Below the pieces are notes generated by a model, which was not told the DNA's origin, ran no database searches, and worked only from the letters and a program-made list of their open reading frames with translations. A stretch of DNA of 24,428 bases, taken from positions 1-24,428 of the forward strand of contig JACRDV010000082.1 of the NCBI GenBank assembly GCA_024860865.1. Reading direction: 5' to 3'. This document shows, piece by piece, positions 1 through 7,041 of this stretch. The DNA comes from JACRDV01 sp024860865 [NCBI: Methanobacteriota archaeon] (lineage in GTDB: Archaea; JACRDV01). A program made the translations under genes and the position numbers. Positions within the stretch are counted from its first letter, which is position 1. Every line of letters begins with the position of its first letter.

Positions 1-2
1 CA

Positions 3-95
3 GCGGCTAAATTCAAGGAAGATTTGAATGAGTTTAAAAAGCTTTTTGGGCAAGCAGCAAGTGAAAAACGTAAAATTTTGGCTCATCAAGAATGA
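3..95 (+). CDS. Possible C-terminal tail of an upstream gene (partial)
   Basis: Reading from base 3, an open frame rich in Lys, Glu and Phe runs 30 codons to a TGA at 93-95 and looks like the helical end of a protein. It would overlap the DUF99 gene by 68 bases if that gene starts at 28, or by 35 if it starts at the GTG at 61. A competing reading is the frame from base 1, which ends at a TGA at 25-27, directly before the ATG at 28. Only one of the two can be the real neighbour, and the window edge prevents a decision. Confidence 0.25.
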   Translation, partial: AAKFKEDLNEFKKLFGQAASEKRKILAHQE

Positions 96-669
96 AATCA
101 GAGCTATTGGAATTGATGATGCTCCTTTTGTTTCAAAGGCGCGTGGCCAAAAAGTAATTATTATTGGTGCAATTTTGCGCGGAGGGCAATGGGTCGAGGG
201 TGTTTTAAGAGGCAATATAACTATTGATGGTAATGATGCGACTGCCGAGCTTGCTAATATGATCAATAAATCAAAACATAAAGATCAGTTGAGAGTAATC
301 CTGCTCAATGGTATCACACTTGGTGGTTTTAACATAGTTAATATCAAGGAACTTTTTGAGAGCACGGGCATACCTGTAATAGTAATTACCAGAAAACACC
401 CTGAATTCAATAAAATTAAAAAAGCGCTTGAGAACTTCGATGACAAAGAAGCCCGCTGGAAAGCCATTTGTGCTGCGGGGCGCATTTATAAGGTAAAGTC
501 AAAAGCTGGTGAGAATCCAATTTATATGCAATTCATTGGGCTTGAAAAAAAGGATGCTGAAAAAATTGTTCAAATAACCTCTGGTAGAAGCATTGTTCCA
601 GAACCAATTAGAGTCGCCCATTTAATTGCCTCGGGAGTTGTCAAGGGCGAGTCGGTTGGGAGAGCGTAA
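28..669 (+). CDS. DUF99 family protein (endonuclease V-like fold)
   Basis: This 213-residue protein matches the archaeal DUF99 (UPF0215) family. The N-terminal block has the family signature IRAIGIDDAPF, followed by a strand-rich core and the segment GIPVIVITRKHPEF. Length is normal for the family. Known structural work places DUF99 in the endonuclease V-like RNase H fold, but I know of no firmly assigned activity, so a nucleic-acid role is inference. The ATG at 28 has a weak purine-rich stretch (AAGGAAG) before it. A GTG at 61, giving MKNVKFWLIKNEIRAIGIDD, is a plausible alternative start that would lose 11 residues. The next gene lies 127 bases downstream behind its own TATA-like element. 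Confidence 0.85.
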   Translation: MSLKSFLGKQQVKNVKFWLIKNEIRAIGIDDAPFVSKARGQKVIIIGAILRGGQWVEGVLRGNITIDGNDATAELANMINKSKHKDQLRVILLNGITLGGFNIVNIKELFESTGIPVIVITRKHPEFNKIKKALENFDDKEARWKAICAAGRIYKVKSKAGENPIYMQFIGLEKKDAEKIVQITSGRSIVPEPIRVAHLIASGVVKGESVGRA

Positions 670-700
670 TATTTTCAAATCGAATTAACATAGCACTTTA

Positions 701-713
701 ACTTTATTAATTA
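701..713 (+). promoter_or_regulatory. Candidate TATA box for the signal peptidase gene
   Basis: The AT-rich element ACTTTATTAATTA lies between the DUF99 stop and the signal peptidase start. Transcription would start near 735-740, leaving a leader of about 60 bases that contains the AGGAG ribosome site at 788-792. This rests on composition and spacing only. Confidence 0.35.
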
Positions 714-796
714 GACGAGAAACGTAAATATATCCTTGCAACGGAAAGTATTTGAGCTCTTGGATAGTAAGAGAAAAAATCCCAGATAGGAGAAAT

Positions 797-1276
797 ATGA
801 AATTGCAAAAAACTATAAAGAACTTTTTCGCAGAGCATAAATCCCTAAAAAAAGAAATTTTGAGCACGGTTTTTTATGCTATTCTAGGGATCGTGCTTGG
901 GTATTTAGTTTTAAAAGGGGCTTCCTTCGCTCTAAATACCTCTATGCCAGTTGTTGCTGTAGTTTCTGATAGTATGGTTCCAACTTTTTCTAAAGGCGAT
1001 CTATTGTTTGTAAAAGGAGTTGATTCAAAAGCGCTAAAGGAAGGCGACATCATAGTTTTCAAGGTTCCACTTCAAACGCCAGTTGTACACAGACTAATTC
1101 GAATAAATGGCGATGGTACCTTTACTACTAAAGGTGATGCGAATCGCGATATATTACCATTTGAGAGGCGAATTCACAAAGAACAAATTATTGGGAAGGT
1201 CATTTCTTGGGGTGATCGGCCTATTGTTGTACCAAAGTTAGGTTGGGTCAAAATTATGTTTTCTGGTTATAGGTGA
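797..1276 (+). CDS. Signal peptidase I, S26B (archaeal/eukaryotic type)
   Basis: This is a membrane-anchored serine protease that removes signal peptides from exported proteins. I place the start at the ATG at 797 because AGGAG at 788-792 is correctly spaced; a TTG at 752 would add 15 residues with no ribosome site. The protein has 159 residues. A hydrophobic anchor spans about residues 20-45. Box B, VSDSMVPTF, carries the catalytic Ser59. His98 in VVHRL replaces the bacterial lysine, as is typical of S26B. The acidic box TKGDANRD holds Asp114. The C-terminus ends soon after the catalytic domain, without a second membrane helix. No neighbour shares its function. Confidence 0.92.
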   Translation: MKLQKTIKNFFAEHKSLKKEILSTVFYAILGIVLGYLVLKGASFALNTSMPVVAVVSDSMVPTFSKGDLLFVKGVDSKALKEGDIIVFKVPLQTPVVHRLIRINGDGTFTTKGDANRDILPFERRIHKEQIIGKVISWGDRPIVVPKLGWVKIMFSGYR

Positions 1277-1801
1277 TAACATTCGCTTTGCTTCTGGTTA
1301 CTTCTTTTTTATTGAAACAAATTATAAGAGAGTCTTTTGATTAAAATTAGAAATTAGTTAAAAAAGGTTCAAACTTGATAAAGGACCGTAAAACTTTTCG
1401 AATAAAATTATAACTAATTTTTAAACTTGTTATCACTACATTTTCGTTCACAAGAATCTAAGTGTCTGGAGGTACTTTATAGGTTTTTATGGCATGTTTC
1501 ATTTATAACTTGATTTTTGAATGAATTTATCACAAAATACTGCAACACTTCCAACTTATTCACAAAACATGTATTTTGGGATTCTGACTCTACTGCGCCG
1601 GTTTAAAAATCCTCCCATTTGTAAAAGTTAAATTATAAAAATAATATATATAAATAAATAGATAATTAAACAAATAACGTTAAATTATTATTTGCCGAAT
1701 GTAAAAGGAGGGTTGACTGGCGTCAGACTATCTTAAATATTCGAAAGTCGAATTAATTACCAAGATACTCATATTATTATCGAAGAAGAGGGGAGGTTAG
1801 T
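1277..1801 (+). other. 525-base AT-rich intergenic region
   Basis: I see no gene of useful length here on either strand and no tRNA fold. Visible elements are a CCTCCC at about 1612-1617 that could pair with GGAGGG at about 1707-1712, a run of A/T with TATA-like stretches between about 1636 and 1690, and a candidate TATA box CTTAAATATT at 1732-1741. That box would start transcription near 1765, about 35 bases before the gene at 1802. The GGAGGG is followed only by a seven-codon frame starting with TTG. A long, very AT-rich gap of this kind is unlike the tight spacing of the genes further right. Confidence 0.5.
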
Positions 1802-1999
1802 ATGGAGAGAATTAATTGGATTGCACCCATAGGTAAGCTACCTCAAGACAAATCTTTAAGAGAAAAAATCGAAGCGTTGCCTGATGCTTCTTCCATTAAG
1901 GATGTTATGGAAATTCTGCTTGCAACTGGACAAGAAATTAAGATAGAGAAGATTACTATTTTAAATGAGGAGGAATATTCTCAGCAGTTGGATGTCTAG
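1802..1999 (+). CDS. Small protein of unknown function (65 aa)
   Basis: I do not recognise this family. The ORF has a strong ribosome site (GGGGAGG at 1790-1796) placed correctly before the ATG, and it ends in a long T tract, so it looks like a real single-gene unit. The protein is acidic and has no cysteines, no hydrophobic signal segment and no Gly-Gly motif. Residues 17-45 look helical (KSLREKIEALPDA, then SSIKDVMEILLATGQ), and a strand-like IKIEKITIL follows. It lies 62 bases before a cysteine-peptidase-like gene, which suggests a functional pair (partner, substrate or inhibitor), but nothing in the sequence proves this. It could also be a small DNA-binding or antitoxin-like protein. Confidence 0.6.
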   Translation: MERINWIAPIGKLPQDKSLREKIEALPDASSIKDVMEILLATGQEIKIEKITILNEEEYSQQLDV

Positions 2000-2018
2000 T
2001 TTTTATTTTCTTTTTTTC
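2000..2018 (+). terminator. T-rich archaeal terminator
   Basis: Immediately after the stop codon of the 65-residue gene there is an almost unbroken T tract (runs of 5, 4 and 7 T). Archaeal RNA polymerase terminates on such tracts without a hairpin. With the separate promoter at 2030-2038, it suggests that the peptidase gene is transcribed on its own. Confidence 0.6.
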
Positions 2019-2029
2019 ATGTGCGAAAA

Positions 2030-2038
2030 TTTTAATTA
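2030..2038 (+). promoter_or_regulatory. TATA box of the peptidase-like gene (leaderless spacing)
   Basis: TTTAATTAA lies 24-32 bases before the ATG at 2062, the spacing expected if transcription starts at or next to the start codon. No ribosome binding site precedes that ATG, which agrees with a leaderless message. Confidence 0.55.
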
Positions 2039-2061
2039 AACCTAACAAAAAAAGTAAACAC

Positions 2062-3414
2062 ATGTCCTCTATACCTAATCTTTCCTATTTTCTAAGTCAA
2101 ATTAACTTACGAATTTACAACGGTTGCTTACGAATCGATAATGCTATAGAAGGTGTTCTTGACTTAAACTGGTTAGAAGAACATAAGCTTTTGTACCAGA
2201 AAATACCTGGGGCATATCCCTATGCCAAGAGACTTTTACTTTCAGGCCAAAATGGACAACCATGGGGGATAGTAAATCTTCGAGCTATAAATCCGGTTGA
2301 TCCTATAGATCATAGAAAGAGACATTCTAACATCTCCGAAACGTACTTAAAACCTCCTAATCAAATGAATGAGGGTAACTATAATTACATCACCTGTTTA
2401 AATACATACGACGCTTATGGTCAAAAAGTAAAATGCGTACCATTTATTATGCCAAATCCTGATTTTGGTATGTGCGCACAGGCATCGGTCTGGATATGCC
2501 TTAAAATCCTTGAAGGGAAAAGCCGAGGAGCTGTGCCTTCGAAAACAATCCCAGAGATCCAACATTTGGCAACCGGTTATCACTTTTCGGATGCACGTGG
2601 TCTTTTGTTTTCTCATATACGTAGACTCATAAAAATGAACAATTGCAATTCTTTTTATTACAATAATAAACTGATGGATCTCAGTGATGATGAAATGGTA
2701 AATATCATCTATGCTTATGTAGAATCTGGTCTTCCTGTCATAATAGGAATAGACGTAAGTAGAGTCAAATGGTGGGATAATCACCCTACAGGGTATCATT
2801 CAGTAGTGCTAATAGGGCATACAATTGATGGAGATACAGGAAAAGTTAATGGATTTATTCTTCATGATGAGAGCAAATACCCTTACCTTACTATAACGAG
2901 TGATGAACTGCTAAATGCATGGGGTCATAAAAAAGATAGCACTAATAGCCAAGTAATAAGGGAAGCAGTCGTGGGCGTGCCTCCTGTAGTACAAGTCGGG
3001 TATGAGAATGCTTTAAAATGGAGATACCTACTTGATTCGCTACATCTAGGAGGACTAATAAAAACAAACCAATTTCCTATCCGTCCTTTTCTTCTTAGTT
3101 ATACAGATGTTAACATTCTTTTTAAAGAATTTGAATTTAGCAATACAAATTTTAAGAAATTATTCTATCAGTACTTTAGTAAAATTCCACCAAAAGCATG
3201 GATGTGGCTACTTATCTTGCATGTTCATGAGAAACAAAGATTACAAAATGAGTTTGAGGGATTAATTCTATCGGATGCTACAGAAAACGATAATTTATTG
3301 TTTCTTGCAGTAGAAGAAAAGATTATTATCTACTTATCGTCGGATGATAATAAGTACTATCAAGTCATACTTCAAAATGGCGAGGTTAAAGAAGAAGTGC
3401 TAGAGATTAGGTGA
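2062..3414 (+). CDS. Papain/C39-like cysteine peptidase homologue (450 aa)
   Basis: This is a large protein with a central region resembling papain-fold C39-like peptidases. Cys138 lies in FGMCAQASVWICLKIL, which starts a helix as the nucleophile does in this fold. His246 lies in TGYHSVVLIGH, and Asp269 in GFILHDESKYPY could complete the triad. Between them, ESGLPVIIGID is also typical of the fold. Residues 1-130 and about 300-450 match nothing I know. There is no signal peptide or membrane segment, so it is probably cytoplasmic. I cannot tell what it cleaves, or whether it cleaves at all. Small genes of unknown function flank it on both sides, and the three together form an island between housekeeping genes. 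The assignment to the fold is fairly sure; the exact family is not. Confidence 0.65.
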   Translation: MSSIPNLSYFLSQINLRIYNGCLRIDNAIEGVLDLNWLEEHKLLYQKIPGAYPYAKRLLLSGQNGQPWGIVNLRAINPVDPIDHRKRHSNISETYLKPPNQMNEGNYNYITCLNTYDAYGQKVKCVPFIMPNPDFGMCAQASVWICLKILEGKSRGAVPSKTIPEIQHLATGYHFSDARGLLFSHIRRLIKMNNCNSFYYNNKLMDLSDDEMVNIIYAYVESGLPVIIGIDVSRVKWWDNHPTGYHSVVLIGHTIDGDTGKVNGFILHDESKYPYLTITSDELLNAWGHKKDSTNSQVIREAVVGVPPVVQVGYENALKWRYLLDSLHLGGLIKTNQFPIRPFLLSYTDVNILFKEFEFSNTNFKKLFYQYFSKIPPKAWMWLLILHVHEKQRLQNEFEGLILSDATENDNLLFLAVEEKIIIYLSSDDNKYYQVILQNGEVKEEVLEIR

Positions 3415-3565
3415 TAATTTTTTCACTCGTGAATAGTTCAAAAATATATATAACAACAAAAACCCTTTACGAGTTAAACCTTATATAACACTAAAAATTT
3501 TATTTTTTGAAATTGTTTCTATCGGATAGAGATGATCATTTGCTAGTTTTAGAGTGCTTAACTAT

Positions 3566-3649
3566 ATGAGCCAAAATAGAAAGTATCTGCCATCAGTGGA
3601 AATTGAAAATTATTTTGAGTTATACTTAAATGACATAAAACACATGTAA
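3566..3649 (+). CDS. Doubtful 27-codon ORF upstream of the 81-aa gene
   Basis: An ATG at 3566 opens a 27-residue frame (beginning MSQNRKYLPSVEIENYF) that ends at TAA 3647-3649, just before the ribosome site of the next gene. Its own ribosome site is weak. It could be a short upstream ORF, a small peptide or chance. The 3415-3565 stretch before it carries two TATA-like elements, AAAATATATATAA near 3440 and CTTATATAAC near 3480, so transcription into this region is likely. Confidence 0.15.
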   Translation: MSQNRKYLPSVEIENYFELYLNDIKHM

Positions 3650-3666
3650 AAAAGGAGGAAGTATAT

Positions 3667-3912
3667 ATGCAATCTTCTATTGCAGGAGAGTCTGAAACTG
3701 ATAAAAAAATTTGGTATACTTATCATAGCAACGCTCTTCAAGCAGCAAGGGAAGCTATCGAGTTAGATGAATCTATTAAGGTTCGGCCTAAGGATGAGGA
3801 TAAAAATTTAATTTGTGTAAGAAACAGTTTGCCTCCGGAGTTCTCAGAGAAGAAATTGCTCGAGTTTACGAAGACTGGAACAAAAAAAGCTGGGAATAAA
3901 GAGAGGAAATAA
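3667..3912 (+). CDS. Small basic-tailed protein of unknown function (81 aa)
   Basis: I do not recognise this protein. A near-perfect ribosome site (AAAGGAGGAAG at 3651-3661) sits 5 bases before the ATG, which is good evidence that it is translated. The middle (SNALQAAREAIELDESIKV) should form a helix. The tail is strongly basic and glycine-poor (TKTGTKKAGNKERK), as in proteins that touch nucleic acid, but that is inference. One cysteine is present, and there is no signal peptide or membrane segment. It is the last gene of the island that begins at 1802. The Nudix gene starts 73 bases downstream. Confidence 0.55.
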   Translation: MQSSIAGESETDKKIWYTYHSNALQAAREAIELDESIKVRPKDEDKNLICVRNSLPPEFSEKKLLEFTKTGTKKAGNKERK

Positions 3913-3985
3913 ATAAATTTGTAAAGGAGTAACCCGAAGTAAAACGAAGGTTATAGGTGATTCCACGAAAGTTAATTGCTTTTGT

Positions 3986-4396
3986 ATGTGTAGAGGACGT
4001 GAAGCTCCAGCCCTAACTGTTGATGCTATAATCCAAAAAAACGATGGAACTATTGTTTTGATTAAAAGAAAAAAAGAACCATTTAGAGAATGCTGGGCTC
4101 TCCCAGGTGGATTTGTAGAGTGTGGAGAAACTGTTGAACAAGCTGCAAAAAGAGAGTCAAAAGAGGAAACTGGTTTAGATGTATCTGTTACCAAATTAGT
4201 TAACGTGTACTCTGATCCAATGAGAGATCCTAGAGGCCACGTTGTATCGATTTGTTTTTTAACTGAAGAACTTGGAGGTAAATTGTTTAAAGAAACGCCA
4301 GAAACTTTCGTCCAAACGTTTAATAGAGATGAACTAAAAAATTTAAAGTTTGCGTTTGATCATCTTCAAATGCTTAAGGATGCAAATATTCTCTGA
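3986..4396 (+). CDS. Nudix hydrolase
   Basis: This protein hydrolyses a nucleoside diphosphate linked to another group; the substrate cannot be read from the sequence. The Nudix box is complete: Gly42, five residues, Glu48, seven residues, then RESKEETGL at 56-64 with the metal-binding Glu60 and Glu61. Ser58 stands where a larger hydrophobic residue is usual. The segment ECWALPGGFVECGET is typical of the ADP-ribose pyrophosphatase-like branch. The protein has 136 residues, a normal length. No ribosome site or well-placed TATA box precedes the ATG at 3986, so the start is not firm. The TFS gene follows after 9 bases, suggesting co-transcription. Confidence 0.88.
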   Translation: MCRGREAPALTVDAIIQKNDGTIVLIKRKKEPFRECWALPGGFVECGETVEQAAKRESKEETGLDVSVTKLVNVYSDPMRDPRGHVVSICFLTEELGGKLFKETPETFVQTFNRDELKNLKFAFDHLQMLKDANIL

Positions 4397-4405
4397 GGTC
4401 TTTTT

Positions 4406-4735
4406 ATGGAATTTTGCCCAAAATGTGGCAGTTTGCTTTTACCACAAGAAAATGAGGGAAAATTTTCGCTTATTTGCAGGAAATGTGGCTTTATAAAAGA
4501 TTCGTTTGACCACAATAGCTACCGATTTAATGAAGCGGTTAAGCCAAGGAATGCAATCGTTGTAGCTGATATAGAAGGAAAGATAGATCTTTTACCGAAA
4601 ATTAATGCTGCGTGTAAGAAGTGCGGAAATTTTGAAGCATACTGGTGGATGCAACAAACTCGCGCTGCTGACGAACCTGAAACCCGATTTTATCGCTGCA
4701 CTAAGTGCGGATTCACCTGGAGAGAATTTAGCTGA
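4406..4735 (+). CDS. tfs: Transcription factor S (TFIIS/RPB9-like)
   Basis: TFS stimulates RNA cleavage by backtracked archaeal RNA polymerase. The 109-residue protein has two zinc ribbons. The N-terminal one uses Cys4, Cys7, Cys24 and Cys27. The C-terminal one uses Cys70, Cys73, Cys98 and Cys101. The tip loop TRAADEPETRFYRC carries the acidic pair Asp89-Glu90 that reaches the polymerase active site. All key residues are present, so it should be functional. GAGGT lies about 6 bases before the ATG. It is probably co-transcribed with the Nudix gene upstream, while the OB-fold gene 54 bases downstream has its own promoter. Confidence 0.95.
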   Translation: MEFCPKCGSLLLPQENEGKFSLICRKCGFIKDSFDHNSYRFNEAVKPRNAIVVADIEGKIDLLPKINAACKKCGNFEAYWWMQQTRAADEPETRFYRCTKCGFTWREFS

Positions 4736-4759
4736 TCTTCAAAGGGCAAAACTTAACTC

Positions 4760-4768
4760 TTTATATAC
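4760..4768 (+). promoter_or_regulatory. TATA box for the OB-fold/PCNA genes
   Basis: TTTATATAC lies 22-30 bases before the ATG at 4790, a spacing that puts the transcript start at or close to the start codon. It would drive the OB-fold gene and, through a 12-base gap, pcn. Confidence 0.55.
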
Positions 4769-4789
4769 TAATGAGATATTGGGAAAGCT

Positions 4790-5152
4790 ATGGAAGCCTT
4801 TGAAAAATCCATTTATAAGTATGCCTCGGCTGTAGAACGAAAAATAAAAGACATTGACCCGGCAAAAGATGCTAAAGTTAAAGTTCTAGGAATTGTTGTA
4901 AATAAAGGCATAGCTGAGGGATCATTTATTATTGATGATGGCAGCGGCCAGGCATTAATTTCTATTGATGACCCAACGCTTTTAGATAACATCAAGGAGG
5001 GAATCCCTGTCAGAGTTTTAGGGGTTCCAATTAAACGAGAGACTACGATAGAGATAATGGCGGAGATTCTACAAAACATGGAAAAACTTGATATGGAATT
5101 GTTTAAACAAATAAAAGAAATTGAAGAAAAAATAAAAAAATCTCGCTTTTAG
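4790..5152 (+). CDS. OB-fold nucleic-acid-binding protein (120 aa)
   Basis: The protein is a single OB-fold domain (about residues 25-95: VKVLGIVVNK, SFIIDDGSGQALISID, IPVRVLGVPIKR) followed by a charged helix rich in Lys and Glu. The DDGSGQA turn is typical of RPA and single-strand-binding OB domains. It is shorter than replication protein A and has no zinc finger. Its place 12 bases before the PCNA gene and close to primase suggests a role in replication or repair, perhaps as a single-stranded DNA binder or a partner of another OB protein. The exact function is unknown to me. The ATG at 4790 also has GGGAAAG a few bases upstream. Confidence 0.7.
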   Translation: MEAFEKSIYKYASAVERKIKDIDPAKDAKVKVLGIVVNKGIAEGSFIIDDGSGQALISIDDPTLLDNIKEGIPVRVLGVPIKRETTIEIMAEILQNMEKLDMELFKQIKEIEEKIKKSRF

Positions 5153-5164
5153 GGGTGAATTTTT

Positions 5165-5923
5165 TTGGCCTTCCGTGCAGTAATGAGTGAAGCTCGAACC
5201 ATGAAGTCTCTTGCTGAAGCTATTTCAAATCTAATTGATGAAGGTGCTTTAAGAGCAACAAAAGAGGGCATCAAAATGAGGGCAGTTGATCCTGCTCATG
5301 TTGCAATGGTAATTCTTGATTTATCTTCCAAGGCATTTGAAGAATATGAAGTAGATGGAGAGACTGTTCTTGGGATAGATCTTGAAAAATTCAACACTAT
5401 TTTACGGCGTGCAGGCCCAAATGAAAGGTTAGAAATGAAGTTGGATGAAGGCACCAATCGCCTAAAAATTACTGTTAGAGGGATTTCTACAAGGTCATTC
5501 AATTTGCCATTAATTGAGGTATCTGAAGAAGAGCTCAGAGTGCCCCAAATTGATTATCCTGCTCAACTTAAAATTGATGCTGGCGTAATACGTGAGGGAT
5601 TAAAAGATGCTGAAACAGTATCTGACCATGTGGCACTAGAAGTCGACAAGAACACATTTTATATGCGAGCGAGCGGTGATGCTGGCGATGTTGAGGTCAA
5701 ACTAGGAAAAGATGATGAAGCTATGGTTGAGCTAAATGTTAAGGAGACAGTGAAGTCGTTGTTTAGCATCGAATATTTAGATGATATGATGAAAGCTTCG
5801 TTAGCGACTGATGTAGTTTTAATCAGCTTAGGCAACAATCTGCCAGTTCTTCTTGAGCTCAAACTCGGGGCAGAGGTTGGAAAAATAGTATTCCTATTGG
5901 CTCCACGAATTGAAACTGCTTGA
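5165..5923 (+). CDS. pcn: DNA polymerase sliding clamp (PCNA)
   Basis: PCNA forms the ring that tethers polymerases, ligase, FEN1 and repair enzymes to DNA. The 252-residue protein starts FRAVMSEARTMKSLAEAIS and shows the family segments GIKMRAVDPAHVAMVILDL, the central connector LNLPLIEV-like region (here FNLPLIEVSEEE) and the C-terminal IVFLLAPRIE. The best start is the TTG at 5165, with AGGGGTG just upstream; it gives MAFRAVM, the usual N-terminus. Only one PCNA gene lies in the window. The EndoQ gene 5 kb away ends in a PCNA-binding motif. An AT-rich stretch with T runs follows the stop. Confidence 0.97.
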   Translation: MAFRAVMSEARTMKSLAEAISNLIDEGALRATKEGIKMRAVDPAHVAMVILDLSSKAFEEYEVDGETVLGIDLEKFNTILRRAGPNERLEMKLDEGTNRLKITVRGISTRSFNLPLIEVSEEELRVPQIDYPAQLKIDAGVIREGLKDAETVSDHVALEVDKNTFYMRASGDAGDVEVKLGKDDEAMVELNVKETVKSLFSIEYLDDMMKASLATDVVLISLGNNLPVLLELKLGAEVGKIVFLLAPRIETA

Positions 5924-5973
5924 ATTAATTAATTTTTAACCACCATCCCTTTAAATCACAGTTCGACTTCCAA

Positions 5974-5989
5974 ATATTAAATTTAATAT
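5974..5989 (+). promoter_or_regulatory. Palindromic promoter element of priL
   Basis: ATATTAAATTTAATAT is a perfect 16-base palindrome whose right half (5981-5989) lies 24-32 bases before the priL ATG at 6013, where a leaderless TATA box belongs. It probably acts as the promoter. Whether the symmetry means anything, such as a regulator site, cannot be told in such AT-rich DNA. Confidence 0.5.
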
Positions 5990-6012
5990 CTTCTGTTTTA
6001 CTCTTACTGATT

Positions 6013-7041
6013 ATGGTTGGATTGGAATATCTCGCTAAGTACCCCTTTACAAGGGAAGCATCTGGATATGTTGCTCAACTCAATATTAATCCGGTTGACC
6101 TTATAACAGAGAGAGCTTACTTAAATACTAGGGAAAGGGGCAAAGCCAGAGTTTTTGAAAGTTTGGAATTTGGGCTTATCCAAAATAAATCATCTGAACA
6201 CCTAACTGAATTACTTTCATATCCCTTTGCTCGAATTATTGTTTCGCTTGTTAATGATAGGTACCTTATTAGACGCTATGCCTTGGCTGAGGCTAAGAGA
6301 GCCTACGGATTTCTAATTAATGAAGACACAAATAGGTTACTAGAAATTGCACAACGCACATTCGGTTTAAATGTAAGGCTTGTTGAGGAAAATCTAACTT
6401 TGCCTTTTATTTTCAAAATGTATTTTACTGATTATCTCAACCTTACAGAGAATCTCAGAGCGATAGAATGGAAACTAATCAATCGATTGCTTGTTAAAGG
6501 CCACGTTTTACTTAGGAAGAGAGAGTTTGCTAGATTAATTTCTGAAAATTTGAAAAGAAAGACCGAGCGCGAATTGCCACTTAAGCTAGACAGGAAGTTA
6601 GAAGCTCATTATGAAAATATCGTTCAAGAAGTTCATAGAGTTCTTATTGAGAGAAAACCAAGCATGGAAGTTTTTCTCCCGAAAAAGGCCGAAATCCAAT
6701 CATCGCCCCCTTGTATGAAAAGCCTATTGGGAGCAGTTCAAGCTGGAGAAAATGTCCCTCACCAAGGAAGATTTGCCATAACAGCTTTTTTGCTTAACAT
6801 TGGCATGAAAATTGATGAAATAATTCAACTTTACTCAGCTTTCCCAGACTTTGATGAAAAGAAAACGAGATATCAGCTGGAGCATATCTGCGGGTTGCAT
6901 GGATCTCACATTAAATATGCCCCGCCCTCTTGCAGTACCCTTAAGACTTTCAACCTTTGTTTAGATCCTGATGAACTCTGTCAAAGAATTAAACATCCTC
7001 TCACGTATTATAAACTGAAGTTGAGTGGAACAAATGGATGA
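6013..7041 (+). CDS. priL: DNA primase large subunit
   Basis: PriL is the non-catalytic subunit of archaeal primase and supports RNA/DNA primer synthesis with PriS. The 342-residue protein has the helical N-terminal domain (YPFTREASGYV at 10-20) and the C-terminal iron-sulfur domain. Cysteines at 234, 293, 307, 316 and 323 supply the four cluster ligands; Cys234 (SSPPCMKSLL), Cys307 (YAPPSCSTL) and Cys316 are the likeliest. The conserved block NVPHQGRFAITAFLLNIGM is present. Length is normal. The gene has its own leaderless promoter and overlaps priS by 8 bases, so both are made from one message. Confidence 0.95.
   Translation: MVGLEYLAKYPFTREASGYVAQLNINPVDLITERAYLNTRERGKARVFESLEFGLIQNKSSEHLTELLSYPFARIIVSLVNDRYLIRRYALAEAKRAYGFLINEDTNRLLEIAQRTFGLNVRLVEENLTLPFIFKMYFTDYLNLTENLRAIEWKLINRLLVKGHVLLRKREFARLISENLKRKTERELPLKLDRKLEAHYENIVQEVHRVLIERKPSMEVFLPKKAEIQSSPPCMKSLLGAVQAGENVPHQGRFAITAFLLNIGMKIDEIIQLYSAFPDFDEKKTRYQLEHICGLHGSHIKYAPPSCSTLKTFNLCLDPDELCQRIKHPLTYYKLKLSGTNG

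Noticed and set aside
28-669. DUF99 and EndoQ as a joint hypoxanthine repair system
   Set aside because: The fold relation to endonuclease V is suggestive, but the genes are 10 kb apart on opposite strands and DUF99 activity is not established.
1277-1801. A tRNA, C/D box RNA or CRISPR leader in the long intergenic gap
   Set aside because: No cloverleaf, CCA end, properly placed C and D boxes or repeated spacer-like units were found by eye.
1802-3912. A ribosomal peptide (RiPP or bacteriocin) cluster with a C39 peptidase and leader peptides
   Set aside because: Neither small protein has a double-glycine leader or a core rich in Cys, Ser or Thr, and no ABC exporter or modifying enzyme is near. 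The peptidase-like fold alone does not justify it.
3957-4016. A frameshifted N-terminal extension of the Nudix protein starting at GTG 3957
   Set aside because: The 19-codon frame ends in TAA without resembling Nudix sequence, and the protein from ATG 3986 already has a complete domain.
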